Assembly (NCBI RefSeq): GCF_005155025.1
Contig: NZ_CP039731.1
Location: forward strand, 1,736,001 to 1,800,000
Direction: 5' to 3'
DNA length: 64,000 bases
DNA from: Aquitalea aquatilis
GTDB taxonomy: Bacteria; Pseudomonadota; Gammaproteobacteria; Burkholderiales; Chromobacteriaceae
Shown one piece after another: positions 28,525 to 37,826 of the stretch. Both the position numbers and the translations under genes were made by a program. Positions within the stretch are counted from its first letter, which is position 1, and the number at the start of each line of letters is the position of its first letter. A model generated the notes under the pieces. It saw only the letters and a list, made by a program, of their open reading frames with translations. It ran no database searches and was not told where the DNA came from.

Positions 28525-29493
28525 ATGACTCAATCCAGCCAACTGACTGCCTTGCCGGTAGGTTATCGCCTGGCGGAGTACACCATCGTTCGCCAGCTGT
28601 CCGTAGGCGGCTTCAGCGTCGTCTATCTGGCGCTGGACGATGCCGACCGCAAATACGCCATCAAGGAGTATCTGCCGCGCAATCTGGCCGAGCGCGATGA
28701 TGAAGGCATGGTGACCGTGCCGCACGAGCTGGACCGCGATGCCTTCAATCTGGGTTTGAAGTGTTTTTTTGAAGAAGGCCGCATTCTGGCGGAAATCAGC
28801 CACAGCAATGTGGTGCACGTGAGCAATTTTTTCCGGGCCAACCAGACCGTGTATATGGTGATGGAGTATGCCGATGGCCGTTCGCTGGGGCGTGAGCTGG
28901 AGGTGACCGGTGGCCGCATCGAAGAGCGGCGCTTGCGCAAATGGTTTGCCGCCCTGTTGTCGGGCCTGCGCGAGGTGCATTTGCACCGTCTGCTGCATCT
29001 GGATATCAAGCCGGCCAATATCTACCTGCGCCGTGGCGGGCATCCGCTATTGCTGGATTTTGGTGCTGCGCGCCAGACGCTGTCGCGGCGCGACAAGCAT
29101 TTCGCCTCGATGTACACGCCCGGCTTTGCCGCGCCGGAACAGTACGAGAAAGATCAGCCGCTGGGGCCGTGGACTGATATCTACGCCATCGGTGCCTGCC
29201 TGTATGTCTGCATGGGCGGCCATACCCCGCAAATTGCCGAGCATCGGCGCGAAGCGGACAAGCTGGTGCCGGCAAGCAAGCTGTTCCGCCATTATTATTC
29301 CAGAGAGTTGCTTGAATTGACGGATCAATGCCTGAACCTGGCTCCTGACGAGCGTCCACCCAGTGTGATGGCGATTCAAAAGCGCCTGCTGGATGCCGAT
29401 TACAGTGACCCTGAGCCTATGCCCGAATCCACCCAGGCCGCCAAGCGGCTGGTAGGCTGGATCAAGGGGCTGGCCGGCGGCCGTTCTTCCTGA
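28525..29493 (+). CDS. Hanks-type serine/threonine protein kinase
   Basis: Soluble eukaryotic-like kinase of 322 residues. The glycine loop is QLSVGGFSVVY, the ATP lysine K47 lies in YAIKEYL, the catalytic loop is HLDIKPANI (D160), the metal-binding DFG is at about 178, and the activation segment includes GFAAPEQY. There is no transmembrane helix, PASTA or FHA domain. The next gene encodes the matching PP2C phosphatase, so the pair can phosphorylate and reverse the same targets. The pair lies between yicC and rph rather than in a type VI secretion cluster. Confidence 0.92.
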   Translation: MTQSSQLTALPVGYRLAEYTIVRQLSVGGFSVVYLALDDADRKYAIKEYLPRNLAERDDEGMVTVPHELDRDAFNLGLKCFFEEGRILAEISHSNVVHVSNFFRANQTVYMVMEYADGRSLGRELEVTGGRIEERRLRKWFAALLSGLREVHLHRLLHLDIKPANIYLRRGGHPLLLDFGAARQTLSRRDKHFASMYTPGFAAPEQYEKDQPLGPWTDIYAIGACLYVCMGGHTPQIAEHRREADKLVPASKLFRHYYSRELLELTDQCLNLAPDERPPSVMAIQKRLLDADYSDPEPMPESTQAAKRLVGWIKGLAGGRSS

Positions 29494-29503
29494 GGAGTTG
29501 TCG

Positions 29504-30397
29504 ATGAAACTATCCATTTTTCAGGAAAGCCGTATCGGCGGCCGTAGCTACAACCAGGACCGCCAGGTGATTGCCCATTCGCGGGAAGCCGTGATGCTGG
29601 TGGTGGCCGATGGCATGGGTGGCCACCTGCAAGGCGAGGTGGCGGCGCAGATCACCATCGATCTGATGAGCGAACTGTTTTATCAGCAAGCCACCCCCAC
29701 GCTGTCGCATCCCAACCGTTTTCTGGTCAATGCCATCAGCTCCACGCACCAGGCCATCCTGGACTATGCCGCCGACCAGCGTCTGCCGGAAATTCCCAGT
29801 ACCACCGTGGTGGCGGCCATCATTCAGCAGGGCATGCTGTACTGGTGCCATGTGGGTGATTCGCGGCTTTATCTGCTGGATAACAAGCAGGGCATGCGTT
29901 TGCGCTCGCGCGATCACTCCCAGGTGCAGCGGCTGATTGATCAGGGCAAGCTGACCGAAGAGGGCGCGCGCACGCACCCGGAGCGCAACAAGATTTATAA
30001 CTGCCTGGGTGCCACCAGCGATCCGGATATCGACATCGGAGAAAAGCAGTTTTTGCAGCCCGGTGCCTCCATCGTGTTGTGCTCGGATGGACTGTGGTCG
30101 CAGATCAGCGATAGCGAGATGGAAAAGGTGTTTATCGGCCGCGCGGTGGGGCAGGTGATGCCGGCGCTGATGAATGTGGCCGAACGCCGTGCCGGCAGTG
30201 CCGGTGACAATCTGTCTGCGGTGGCGGTTACCCTGCTGGATGATAGCGCCGACATCACTGGCAAGGCCGATGCGCTGGATACGCTGCTGACGCCGCCACG
30301 CCATGCCGGGCGGGTGATTCTGGACCCGAATCTGGAACTGATGCACAAGGAAATCCTGGCCAGCCGCGTGGCAGCGCCTTCCGGCAAGCAAAGCTGA
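29504..30397 (+). CDS. PP2C-family protein serine/threonine phosphatase
   Basis: Metal-dependent phosphatase of 297 residues. Conserved motifs are NQDR, VADGMGGHLQGEVAA, the VGDSRLYLL strand, LCSDGLW and the final GDNLSAVAV, which together provide the acidic metal ligands. The start used is the ATG at 29504, with TGAGGAG overlapping the kinase stop. It probably removes phosphates added by the upstream kinase, by context. Two hairpins follow before rph. Confidence 0.92.
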   Translation: MKLSIFQESRIGGRSYNQDRQVIAHSREAVMLVVADGMGGHLQGEVAAQITIDLMSELFYQQATPTLSHPNRFLVNAISSTHQAILDYAADQRLPEIPSTTVVAAIIQQGMLYWCHVGDSRLYLLDNKQGMRLRSRDHSQVQRLIDQGKLTEEGARTHPERNKIYNCLGATSDPDIDIGEKQFLQPGASIVLCSDGLWSQISDSEMEKVFIGRAVGQVMPALMNVAERRAGSAGDNLSAVAVTLLDDSADITGKADALDTLLTPPRHAGRVILDPNLELMHKEILASRVAAPSGKQS

Positions 30398-30426
30398 CGC
30401 CGGCTGGGCCGGCATTTTCAACCCGG

Positions 30427-30455
30427 CGCTGCCTTGTAGGCAGCGTTATTGTTTT
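30427..30455 (+). terminator. Terminator after the kinase/phosphatase pair
   Basis: CGCTGCC and GGCAGCG pair around TTGTA, followed by TTATTGTTTT. A weaker hairpin, GCCGG/CCGGC then ATTTT, lies just upstream at 30399-30418. Confidence 0.75.
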
Positions 30456-30515
30456 CAGGCCGGTGGTGGCTGCAGACCGGTTGCCACCTGATGCCGTTTT
30501 ATATTGGAAAGTACG

Positions 30516-31232
30516 ATGCGACCCTCTCAACGCAATACCGATGCCCTGCGCGAAATCCGCCTGACCCGTCATTACACCAAGCATGCCGAAGGTTCGGTGC
30601 TGGTGGAGTTTGGCGATACCAAAGTCATCTGCACCGCCAGTGTGGATGAGTCGGTGCCGGGCTTCCTCAAAGGCAAGGGCAAGGGCTGGGTGACGGCCGA
30701 ATACGGCATGCTGCCGCGCTCGACCGGCAGCCGCATGCGCCGCGAATCCGCAGCCGGCAAGCAAAGCGGCCGCACCCAGGAAATCCAGCGCCTGATTGGC
30801 CGTTCGCTGCGGGCGGTGGTGGACATGGAAAAACTGGGCGAGCGGCAGATCCAGATCGATTGCGACGTCATCCAGGCGGATGGTGGCACCCGCACCGCCA
30901 GCATTACCGGCGCGTTTGTCGCCCTGCACGATGCCATCAGCGGCCTGATTGCCCAGGGCAAGCTGAGTGAAAGCCCCTTGCGCGATTTTGTCGCCGCCAT
31001 CTCGGTGGGCATTCACCAGGGCGAGGTCGTGCTGGATCTGGATTATCTGGAAGATTCCGACTGCGAAACCGACATGAATGTGGTGATGACCGGTAACGGC
31101 CGCTTTGTCGAAGTGCAGGGCACGGCCGAGGGCGAGCCGTTTTCGGAAGAGGAAATGGCCAGCATGATGCGCCTGGCCAAGCAAGGCATCGCCGAGCTGA
31201 TTACCCTGCAGAAGCAGGCATTGGGCGTGTAA
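30516..31232 (+). CDS. rph: Ribonuclease PH
   Basis: Phosphorolytic 3'-exoribonuclease that trims tRNA precursors. It has 238 residues and is complete to the family end, unlike the frameshifted K-12 gene. Motifs are the [18 protein letters not shown] core, [15 protein letters not shown], the [15 protein letters not shown] phosphate-binding helix, and [18 protein letters not shown]. The ATG at 30516 matches the family opening MRPSQR; the frame extends a few codons further upstream. Confidence 0.97.
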   Translation: MRPSQRNTDALREIRLTRHYTKHAEGSVLVEFGDTKVICTASVDESVPGFLKGKGKGWVTAEYGMLPRSTGSRMRRESAAGKQSGRTQEIQRLIGRSLRAVVDMEKLGERQIQIDCDVIQADGGTRTASITGAFVALHDAISGLIAQGKLSESPLRDFVAAISVGIHQGEVVLDLDYLEDSDCETDMNVVMTGNGRFVEVQGTAEGEPFSEEEMASMMRLAKQGIAELITLQKQALGV

Positions 31233-31271
31233 GGACAGGCTCCAAGCCGCTGTGTCCACGGCAATGAAGCG

Positions 31272-31292
31272 AAAGGGGCCTTGGGCCCCTTT
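31272..31292. terminator. Bidirectional terminator between rph and the protease gene
   Basis: AAAGGGGCC and GGCCCCTTT pair perfectly around TTG. The hairpin ends two bases from the stop of the leftward protease gene and 40 bases after rph, and can serve both strands. Confidence 0.75.
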
Positions 31293-31293
31293 G

Positions 31294-32103
31294 TCATTTC
31301 TTGCGCTTGCCTTGCTGGATGAATTGTTGCAATTGCTGATAGAACAAGGGGGTGGCGAGCGCCATATTGTCTTCTTTATGGCGGCGTGCCGGGCTGGGGG
31401 CCGAGCTTTGTATGCCGACCAGCGTCATGCGGCCGTTGAGCCGAGCCAGCATGGGCGAGCCGCTATTGCCCTCCAGCGTGTCACAGCGGTGGGTCAGCCG
31501 GCCGTCTGGCAGCAGGCCGGTGGCCTGACAGTTGCTGTGCACCAAGAGGTGGTTCAGATCATCCAGCGGGTAGCCGCCATTGGTGACTTTCCAGTTGGCC
31601 GCCTGCAGTTGTTGCTGCAGTGCGGCACTGTCGCCGGCAAATACCGGTATCACGCCACGGCTGCGGCCCAGCGGCTGGCTTAGCCGGACAAAGGCAAAGT
31701 CGCGGTTGGCGATTTTTTTCGGGATATAGGTGCCGTCGGGGCGGTGTTCCAGCCCGGCCAGGAAGCCCTTGTCGACCTGTACCTCGCTGATGCCGCTTTG
31801 CTCGGCATATTCACTGCCTGACAGCCCCACGGTAAAGCTGACGGCAGGATCGAAACGGCCACGTTTGTTGATGAAGCAATGGCCAGCGGTGACGACAACA
31901 TCCTCGGCCACCAGGGTGGCGGTACACACCAGATGGCTGCGGGTTTCCAGCTGCCCCACCGGCTGCCATTGTGCGCTGTCGGGGTCGGTCTTCACGCGTT
32001 CATCCTTGCCAAAAAACAGGATGAGCTGTTCGGCCGTGGGTTTGGCCTGGGACGGCAGCGGCAACAGGCAGAGAGACAGGCAAAGCAGGGTGATGCGCAG
32101 CAT
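31294..32103 (-). CDS. Secreted trypsin-like serine protease
   Basis: Chymotrypsin-fold protease of 269 residues with a Sec signal peptide ending around SQAKP. The triad is visible: histidine in VVTAGHCF, aspartate in NRDFAFVRL and serine in LEGNSGSPM. Cysteines near the histidine and the serine could form disulfides. The V8/glutamyl-like GNSGSP form suggests the bacterial trypsin-like peptidase group. The ATG at 32103 gives a clean signal peptide; the earlier TTG start adds seven residues. The substrate is unknown. Confidence 0.88.
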   Translation of the reverse strand: MLRITLLCLSLCLLPLPSQAKPTAEQLILFFGKDERVKTDPDSAQWQPVGQLETRSHLVCTATLVAEDVVVTAGHCFINKRGRFDPAVSFTVGLSGSEYAEQSGISEVQVDKGFLAGLEHRPDGTYIPKKIANRDFAFVRLSQPLGRSRGVIPVFAGDSAALQQQLQAANWKVTNGGYPLDDLNHLLVHSNCQATGLLPDGRLTHRCDTLEGNSGSPMLARLNGRMTLVGIQSSAPSPARRHKEDNMALATPLFYQQLQQFIQQGKRKK

Positions 32104-32126
32104 GGGATGGGCTTTCAAATGCAAAC

Positions 32127-32144
32127 GGGGCGCCGAAGCGCCCC
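32127..32144 (-). terminator. UUCG-loop terminator of the repeat-protein gene
   Basis: On the minus strand GGGGCGC pairs with GCGCCCC around TTCG, an especially stable tetraloop, followed by GTTTGCATTT. It lies 49 bases after the repeat-protein stop, just before the protease gene. Confidence 0.75.
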
Positions 32145-32192
32145 GCAGGTATGGCTACAGCCAACCGTAGTCAGCTGTTGATTCCATGCCGA

Positions 32193-33206
32193 TTACTTGG
32201 CAGCGGAAGCGGCCTTCTTGGCTTTGGCTTTCTTGGCCGGAGCGGAAGCGTCAGCAGCTTGAGCTTTCTGAGCGGAAGCTTCTACTTTCTTGGCAGCGTG
32301 CTTTTTAGCGTGGTGCTTTTTGGCAGCGTGCTTTTTGGCAGCGTGCTTTTTGGCCGGAGCGGAAGCGTCAGCAGCTTGAGCTTTTTGAGCGGAAGCTTCT
32401 ACTTTCTTGGCAGCGTGCTTTTTAGCGTGGTGCTTTTTAGCGTGCTTTTTGGCCGGAGCGGAAGCGTCAGCAGCTTGGGCTTTTTGAGCGGAAGCGTCTT
32501 TCTTGGCTACTTTCTTAGCCTTGGCTTTCTTGGCCGGGGCGGAAGCGTCAGCAGCTTGAGCTTTCTGAGCGGAAGCTTCTACTTTCTTGGCAGCGTGCTT
32601 TTTGGCGTGGTGCTTTTTAGCGTGCTTTTTGGCCGGAGCGGAAGCGTCAGCAGCTTGGGCTTTCTGAGCGGAAGCGTCTACTTTCTTGGCAGCGTGCTTT
32701 TTAGCGTGGTGCTTTTTAGCGTGCTTTTTGGCCGGAGCGGAAGCGTCAGCAGCTTGAGCTTTTTGAGCGGAAGCGTCTTTCTTGGCTACTTTTTTGGCTT
32801 TCTTGGCCGGAGCGGAGGCTTCAGCAGCTTGAGCTTTCTGAGCGGAAGCGTCTTTCTTGGCTACTTTTTTAGCTTTCTTGGCCGGAGCGGAGGCTTCAGC
32901 AGCTTGAGCTTTCTGAGCGGAAGCGTCTTTCTTGGCTACTTTTTTAGCTTTCTTGGCCGGAGCGGAGGCTTCAGCAGCTTGAGCTTTCTGAGCGGAAGCG
33001 TCTTTCTTGGCTACTTTTTTAGCTTTCTTGGCCGGAGCGGAAGCTTCTGCGGCTTGAGCCTTCTGAGCGGAAGCGTCTTTCTTTACTTTCTTCTCAGCCT
33101 TCTTGGCCTTGTGGATAGCTACCGGAGCGGAGGTGTCAGCAGCGAAGGAAGCAGTGGAGGTCAGGCCGAAGGCGGCGGTCAGAGCGAGCAGAGCCAGCTT
33201 TTTCAT
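32193..33206 (-). CDS. Exported Lys/Ala/His-rich tandem-repeat protein
   Basis: 337-residue protein with a good signal peptide (MKKLALLALTAAFGLTSTA, cleavage near SFAA). The rest is almost entirely Lys, Ala, Ser, Gln and His. I count ten copies of a unit centred on ASAQKAQAA[ED]ASAPAKK. The first four are followed by AKKVAK and later ones mostly by a His-rich spacer (HAKKHHAKKHAAKK). It is strongly basic like histone H1 tails, but the signal peptide puts it in the periplasm or outside. No enzymatic domain is visible. Binding to nucleic acid, lipopolysaccharide, other polyanions or metals (His) are guesses. AGGAG precedes the ATG. Confidence 0.85.
   Translation of the reverse strand: MKKLALLALTAAFGLTSTASFAADTSAPVAIHKAKKAEKKVKKDASAQKAQAAEASAPAKKAKKVAKKDASAQKAQAAEASAPAKKAKKVAKKDASAQKAQAAEASAPAKKAKKVAKKDASAQKAQAAEASAPAKKAKKVAKKDASAQKAQAADASAPAKKHAKKHHAKKHAAKKVDASAQKAQAADASAPAKKHAKKHHAKKHAAKKVEASAQKAQAADASAPAKKAKAKKVAKKDASAQKAQAADASAPAKKHAKKHHAKKHAAKKVEASAQKAQAADASAPAKKHAAKKHAAKKHHAKKHAAKKVEASAQKAQAADASAPAKKAKAKKAASAAK
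32196..33080 (-). repeat. Ten-unit in-frame tandem repeat
   Basis: Units are 75 bases (25 codons) in the N-terminal part and about 99 bases where the His-rich spacer is added, always in multiples of three. Neighbouring copies are nearly identical at DNA level. Copy number is therefore likely to vary by slippage or recombination. Confidence 0.85.
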
Positions 33207-33344
33207 TTTTGTAAAACTCCTAAGTTCATCTTGAAAATCAAGTTTGAAGGAGGACAGATAGTCCTATTCAGGGGGGCATCCTAACGGTGCTGCACCGCAA
33301 CGTCTACCCGTGCGATGTTTCTCAATGTAACAAAATGTACATTC

Positions 33345-34616
33345 TCATGTTGGCCAACGAAGAATGAATCTCGCTCCACCCAATGGCGATTTCTCCACCA
33401 GTACTTCACCGTGATGCAGGCGGGCGATGCCGGCGACAATCGCCAGGCCCAGACCATGGCCGCCAGTCTTGCGGCCACGGCTTTCATCCAGCCGGATAAA
33501 GGGGTCGAACACACGGGCGCGATCCGTCTCCGGAATGCCGGGGCCATCATCATCCACCATGATGATGCAGTTGCGGTTTTCCACACAAACCGTGGTCTGG
33601 ATGGTGCTCTCGGCATAGCGGCGCGCATTGGACAGAAAGTTGTCGAGCGCCCGGGTGACCAGGTATTGGTCAGCCAGAAAATCAAGCTCCTGGCCGGATG
33701 GTTCTATCCAGTTCAGGTCCGGTGCCAGCGTGGCCTGTTCGTGGATACGCTCTTTGGCCCAGGCAATGGCATTGAACTGGTTCAGTTGCAGCGGCGCTTC
33801 CGGCCGGTCCAGCTTGGCATGGAACAACAGCTCTTCCACCAGCGAGTCGATGGCGTCCAGGTCTTTTTCAATGGCTTTCTTGGCCGGGGAGTCTTCGTCG
33901 CCTTCCAGCAGGGCCAGCCGGTAGCGCAGCCGCGCCAGCGGGGTGCGCAGTTCGTGCGCCACCGCATTGGTCAGCGCCTTCTTGCTGGCCAACAGGGCAG
34001 CGATGCTGTCCGCCATGTGGTTGAAGGCGGCGGCAACCTGGCGCACGCCAGAGCGGCTGGGCAGGTGGACCCGTGCCGAGAAATCACCGCCAGCCAGTTT
34101 GCCGGCGGTTTTTTCCAGCGTAACCAGATCTTTCCAGTGTGGCTGCATCCACAGGAATACCGGTATCGCCAGCGACAGGCCCAACAGCGCCAGCAAGGCG
34201 TAATCCACCGATTTGAGCTGATGCAGGAAGAACAGGTAGCGCAGCGGACCAGCCACCAGCAGGTAGTTGCTGTCTTCGATCTTCTGCAGGAACAGGTATT
34301 TGTCTTCCAGCATCACGATCTCGCCGCGATTGAGCGCTTCTTCCGATTCCTCGTCCAGCAGGTAGTTACTTTGCTTTTCTACCGTGACCTTGAAGGTGAA
34401 GTCGTGATTCGAGCTTTGCAGCGTTTCCGTCCAGCGGTCTTCCGGTATGCCGTGCAGGTCGGCCTCGATCAGCGAGAGCGTGGTGCGCAGGAGATCGGAC
34501 AGATAGCGTTCGCCCACATCGTCCACTGCTTGCTTGTATACCGCGCCCACCATCACCACCGCCACCATGAAACAGGTGACCAGCAGCAGGTAAAACTGGA
34601 TAAACAGACGCCGCAT
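33345..34616 (-). CDS. RstB-like sensor histidine kinase
   Basis: Membrane histidine kinase of 423 residues: TM1 about 5-26, a periplasmic sensor of about 110 residues, TM2 about 138-157, HAMP about 160-213, phosphoacceptor H221 in AVAHELRTPLARLRYR, then N, G1 (VDDDGPGIP) and G2 (TGGHGLGLAIV) boxes. The H-box and overall size resemble RstB. Two bases separate it from the upstream response regulator gene, so the pair is an operon. The signal sensed is unknown. Confidence 0.92.
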   Translation of the reverse strand: MRRLFIQFYLLLVTCFMVAVVMVGAVYKQAVDDVGERYLSDLLRTTLSLIEADLHGIPEDRWTETLQSSNHDFTFKVTVEKQSNYLLDEESEEALNRGEIVMLEDKYLFLQKIEDSNYLLVAGPLRYLFFLHQLKSVDYALLALLGLSLAIPVFLWMQPHWKDLVTLEKTAGKLAGGDFSARVHLPSRSGVRQVAAAFNHMADSIAALLASKKALTNAVAHELRTPLARLRYRLALLEGDEDSPAKKAIEKDLDAIDSLVEELLFHAKLDRPEAPLQLNQFNAIAWAKERIHEQATLAPDLNWIEPSGQELDFLADQYLVTRALDNFLSNARRYAESTIQTTVCVENRNCIIMVDDDGPGIPETDRARVFDPFIRLDESRGRKTGGHGLGLAIVAGIARLHHGEVLVEKSPLGGARFILRWPT

Positions 34617-34618
34617 GC

Positions 34619-35335
34619 TTATTCCCAGCCGGACAGCGAGAACAGATAGCCGCGGTTGCGCACTGTCTTGATGCGGAAGGGTTCGGTCGGGTTGTCGCCC
34701 AGTTTTTTGCGCAGGCGGGAGATGGCTACGTCTATGCTGCGATCCAGCCCGTCATAGCTGACGCCGCGCATTTCCTTGAGCAGGATGTCGCGGTTGAGCG
34801 TTTCGCCGGCATGGCTGGCCAGCAGCCATAGCAAGTCGAAGTCCGAGGTGGACAGGGCCACTTTCTCCCGCTCCAGGATGACGTCGCGGCTGACCGGGTC
34901 GATGGAGAGCTGGCCGAATACCAGCTTGCGCTGGGTCTTGAGCGGCTGGGTTTCCGTTGCCGGCTGAGCTGGCCGCATATTGCGCAACTGCGAGCGCAGG
35001 CGTGCCACCAGCACCGAGGGCGGGGTGGTTTTCAGAATGTAGTCGTTGGCGCCCAGCTCCAGCCCCAGAATCTGGTTCATGTCGCTGTCCAGCGAGGTGA
35101 GCATGATGATGGGGCCGTCAAAGTTCGGCCGTAATTCGCGGCAGATGGACAGGCCGTCCTTGCCTGGCAGCATGATGTCCAGCAACACCATGTCGGGGGC
35201 CTCGCGCTCAATGGTGGCCAGCGCGGTATCGCCGCGCGGTTCGATTACCACGTCCATCTCGTGGCGGGACAGAAAGTCGCTGATCAGTTCGGCCAGGTCG
35301 GGGTCGTCTTCCACAAACACGATACGGTAAGTCAT
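34619..35335 (-). CDS. RstA-like OmpR-family response regulator
   Basis: A 238-residue two-domain regulator. The receiver has the acidic pair at residues 10-11, phosphoacceptor D53 in MVLLDIMLPGKDG, and the conserved K in NDYILKT. The C-terminal winged helix (about 140-236) contains LSTSDFDLLWLLASHAGE and the recognition-helix region DRSIDVAISRLRKKLGD. I start at the ATG at 35335, the normal family opening; 35362 is possible. It is transcribed together with the sensor kinase gene. Confidence 0.93.
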   Translation of the reverse strand: MTYRIVFVEDDPDLAELISDFLSRHEMDVVIEPRGDTALATIEREAPDMVLLDIMLPGKDGLSICRELRPNFDGPIIMLTSLDSDMNQILGLELGANDYILKTTPPSVLVARLRSQLRNMRPAQPATETQPLKTQRKLVFGQLSIDPVSRDVILEREKVALSTSDFDLLWLLASHAGETLNRDILLKEMRGVSYDGLDRSIDVAISRLRKKLGDNPTEPFRIKTVRNRGYLFSLSGWE

Positions 35336-35508
35336 GCCATGCAATCCATCGGGTTGATTCAATACCGGAGGAGTATGGCGCTTGGCGACGGCAGACTCAA
35401 CCTTGCCGCATGGCTGGCCGGTGAGCGAATTAGTTCATGACTTAAGAATAACCACAATAAATTTGGGATTTTTCTTGCTAATATCAAGGTGGTTCATGTT
35501 TTTTGCAT

Positions 35509-35527
35509 GTGAATGATAATTAGTAAA
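35509..35527 (+). promoter_or_regulatory. Fur-box-like site before the FIST chemoreceptor
   Basis: GTGAATGATAATTAGTAAA matches the 19-base Fur consensus at 13 positions by eye. It lies 24 bases before the ATG. The match is modest and could be chance in this AT-rich leader. Confidence 0.25.
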
Positions 35528-35550
35528 AACAATGCAATGGGAGAGTCGGG

Positions 35551-37536
35551 ATGTTCTTCAAGCGTAATAAGACAACAAACGCCACGCGGTCCAGCCATCT
35601 CGGGCTAGACCCCATCCAGCTTATCCGCACGCGTAGCAGCTCCATGGATAATGATTTGCGCGCTGCCAGCCGCAGCGACATCAAGCTGGTGCTGGGGTTT
35701 ATCAACCCGAGCGCCAATCTGGACCAGGTCGCCCGCAGTGCTGCTACGGCATTTCCGGGGGCCAAGGTGGTACTGACCACCACGGCGGGTGAACTGTGCT
35801 CGGCCAAGGCGGGTGATGCGCTCTACCTGCCGGCCAATCCGGGCTGGGACAGCATGGTATTCCAGCTGTTCGACCAGCAGGTGCTGGCTGACGTGCATGT
35901 AGCCAGCGTGCCGCTGGCCTGCGAGGACATCAAGTCCGGCCAGCCCAAGCTGGGGCATGATGAGCGGGTGCGCCGTCTGGTGGACAATCTGTCGCGGGTG
36001 CAGCCGTCGTTTTCCATGAATTATCAGGAAGGTTTTGTACTGACCCTGGTGGATGGCCTGTCCAATAGCGAAAGCTATCTGATGGAAGCCATTTACGAGT
36101 CGGACCGCTTTCCCTACCTGTTTATCGGCGGCTCGGCCGGCGGTCCGCTGGATTTCAGCATGACCCGCCTGCATGATGGCCAGAGCGCGCGCGATGGCCA
36201 TGCCGTATTGGTGTTCATCAAGCTGGCACCGGCTTATCGCTATGGCGTGTTCAAGTCGCAGAACTTCCAGGAAACCGGCACGGCCTTCACCATTGCCAAG
36301 GCCAGCTCGGAACTGCGCCGGGTCGAGTCGGTATTCGACCGCGATGGCAAGGTGTGCAATGTGGTGGATGTGCTGGCGCGCCATTTTTCCTGTCGACCTG
36401 CCGAAGTGGCTGAGCGGCTGGGCAAATTCAGTTTCGGCATCAAGCTGAAGAACGAGATGTTTGTCCGTTCCGTGCTGGGGGTGGATGCCGAGAAGGGCGT
36501 ATTGCAATTCGCCTGTGACCTGTCGTTTGGTGAAGAACTGCACCTGCTCAAGCAAGAGGGGCTGGTGGAGCGCACGCAGAGTGATTTTTCCCGCTTCAGC
36601 CAGGGCAAGCCGGCGGCCATTGGCGGTTTGCTCAACGACTGCATCCTGCGCCGCCTCAATAACAGCGGCGCGCTGGCCAATAGCAATGTCTACGGCAATA
36701 TCCCGGTGGCCGGTTTCTCCTCCTTCGGCGAGCTGCTGGGGGTGAACATCAACCAGACCCAGACCGCAGTGTTCTTCTATCCGGCGGTGGAAAACTTCCA
36801 GGACGATTTTGTGCAGCGTTTCCCGGTGCACTACGCCAACTTCAAGAATTACTTCTACAGCCGCGAAGTATCGCGTGCCCACTGTATTGACCGTATGAAA
36901 ACCCAGGTCATCCACGAGCTGCAGGGCTACAAGAGCTTTGCCAGCCAGTTGATGGAAAGCCTGCCGCTGTTCCGCCAGGCCTCTGCCGAGCTGGTCACGC
37001 ATCTGATCGCCATCCAGCAGGAAATTGCGCGTTTTTCCGATAGCGTGGAGCAGGGCAACAAGACTTCCGCCAATGTCAGTCAGCGTATCGTTGAGCTGGA
37101 AAAAGACGCGCGCCAGATTGGCGACGTGATGCTGATGATCAAGAAGATTGCCGAGCAGACCAATTTGCTGGCGCTGAATGCGGCCATCGAGGCGGCGCGG
37201 GCGGGCGAGGCCGGCCGTGGCTTTGCCGTGGTGGCCGACGAGGTGCGCAAGCTGGCCAACAACACCCAGTCGAATCTGGATGCCACCGGTGGCGCGGTGG
37301 AGCATGTGATGAGCGGGGTGCAGCAGGTGGGTGTGGACATGCGCGAGATGAATGCCCATGTCGGCAGCTTTGCCCAGGAAATGCAGCAGGTCATGGACTT
37401 GCTGGCCAAGCTGGCGGCGTCCTCGGGCAGCAGTCAGCAGCAGCTGGACCAGATGGTGGACAGCACGGGCGAGCTGTACGAACGCATGCGCAAGGTGGAT
37501 CAGGATCTGGAGGCCATCCTGGCGCTCGAACGCTGA
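35551..37536 (+). CDS. Soluble FIST-domain methyl-accepting chemotaxis protein
   Basis: 661 residues with no membrane helix. Residues about 45-240 are FIST_N and 250-400 FIST_C, domains proposed to bind small ligands such as amino acids. Residues about 470-660 form the MCP signalling coiled coil with the conserved hairpin tip [20 protein letters not shown] and [10 protein letters not shown]. It should feed a cytoplasmic signal into CheA/CheW. GGGAG precedes the ATG. It is monocistronic with its own terminator; no che genes are nearby. Confidence 0.92.
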   Translation: MFFKRNKTTNATRSSHLGLDPIQLIRTRSSSMDNDLRAASRSDIKLVLGFINPSANLDQVARSAATAFPGAKVVLTTTAGELCSAKAGDALYLPANPGWDSMVFQLFDQQVLADVHVASVPLACEDIKSGQPKLGHDERVRRLVDNLSRVQPSFSMNYQEGFVLTLVDGLSNSESYLMEAIYESDRFPYLFIGGSAGGPLDFSMTRLHDGQSARDGHAVLVFIKLAPAYRYGVFKSQNFQETGTAFTIAKASSELRRVESVFDRDGKVCNVVDVLARHFSCRPAEVAERLGKFSFGIKLKNEMFVRSVLGVDAEKGVLQFACDLSFGEELHLLKQEGLVERTQSDFSRFSQGKPAAIGGLLNDCILRRLNNSGALANSNVYGNIPVAGFSSFGELLGVNINQTQTAVFFYPAVENFQDDFVQRFPVHYANFKNYFYSREVSRAHCIDRMKTQVIHELQGYKSFASQLMESLPLFRQASAELVTHLIAIQQEIARFSDSVEQGNKTSANVSQRIVELEKDARQIGDVMLMIKKIAEQTNLLALNAAIEAARAGEAGRGFAVVADEVRKLANNTQSNLDATGGAVEHVMSGVQQVGVDMREMNAHVGSFAQEMQQVMDLLAKLAASSGSSQQQLDQMVDSTGELYERMRKVDQDLEAILALER

Positions 37537-37633
37537 TCGCCGGTTCGCAATCTGCATTGCCGGTGTAGTTTCTGCCCGGCCAGGGCCGGCAATGACAGCT
37601 TGTCTGCCGCATAGTTACCTCGCCATACACAAC

Positions 37634-37665
37634 ACCGCCGTCTTGCTTGCAAGCGGCGGTTTTTT
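37634..37665 (+). terminator. Terminator of the FIST chemoreceptor gene
   Basis: ACCGCCG/CGGCGGT with an inner CTTGC/GCAAG stem separated by one bulged T, followed by a run of T (37660-37665). Confidence 0.85.
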
Positions 37666-37812
37666 CATGCCTGGCAGCTTCTGCTGCGCGCTTCTGTTCT
37701 GGCTGGTGGGTGTTTTTTGTAACTAATTGCAACAATCCGTGTGCGGTATCGCACAGACCATGCGAAAGGCGTAAATCCTTGCTGCGCTTATCATGAAGCT
37801 GCCATCTTGATA

Positions 37813-37826
37813 TTGACATAAATCAA
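37813..37826. promoter_or_regulatory. FNR/ANR/DNR-type binding site
   Basis: TTGACATAAATCAA fits TTGAY-N4-RTCAA exactly. It is 444 bases upstream of cyoA. Oxygen- or nitric-oxide-dependent control of the oxidase operon would be expected of such a site, but no well-placed -10 element was found on either strand. Confidence 0.55.

Noticed and set aside
28525..30397. Kinase/phosphatase pair as type VI regulators PpkA/PppA
   Set aside because: The kinase lacks the membrane and sensor parts of PpkA and the pair sits in a yicC-rph context, far from the vgrG island.
32193..33080. Regular repeats that could suggest a CRISPR array
   Set aside because: Units are 75 or about 99 bases, all in frame, with no unique spacers and no cas genes.
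32151..33284. 377-codon plus-strand frame of Ser/Gly/Leu/Phe repeats
   Set aside because: It is the mirror of the tandem repeat of the exported Lys/Ala protein. The minus frame has a signal peptide and ribosome site; the plus frame has neither.
33315..34649. 444-codon plus-strand frame opposite the sensor kinase
   Set aside because: Shadow; the minus strand encodes a full histidine kinase with H, N and G boxes.
35605..37557. 650-codon minus-strand frame opposite the FIST chemoreceptor
   Set aside because: Shadow; composition is unnatural (His/Gln-rich) and the plus strand has complete FIST and MCP domains.
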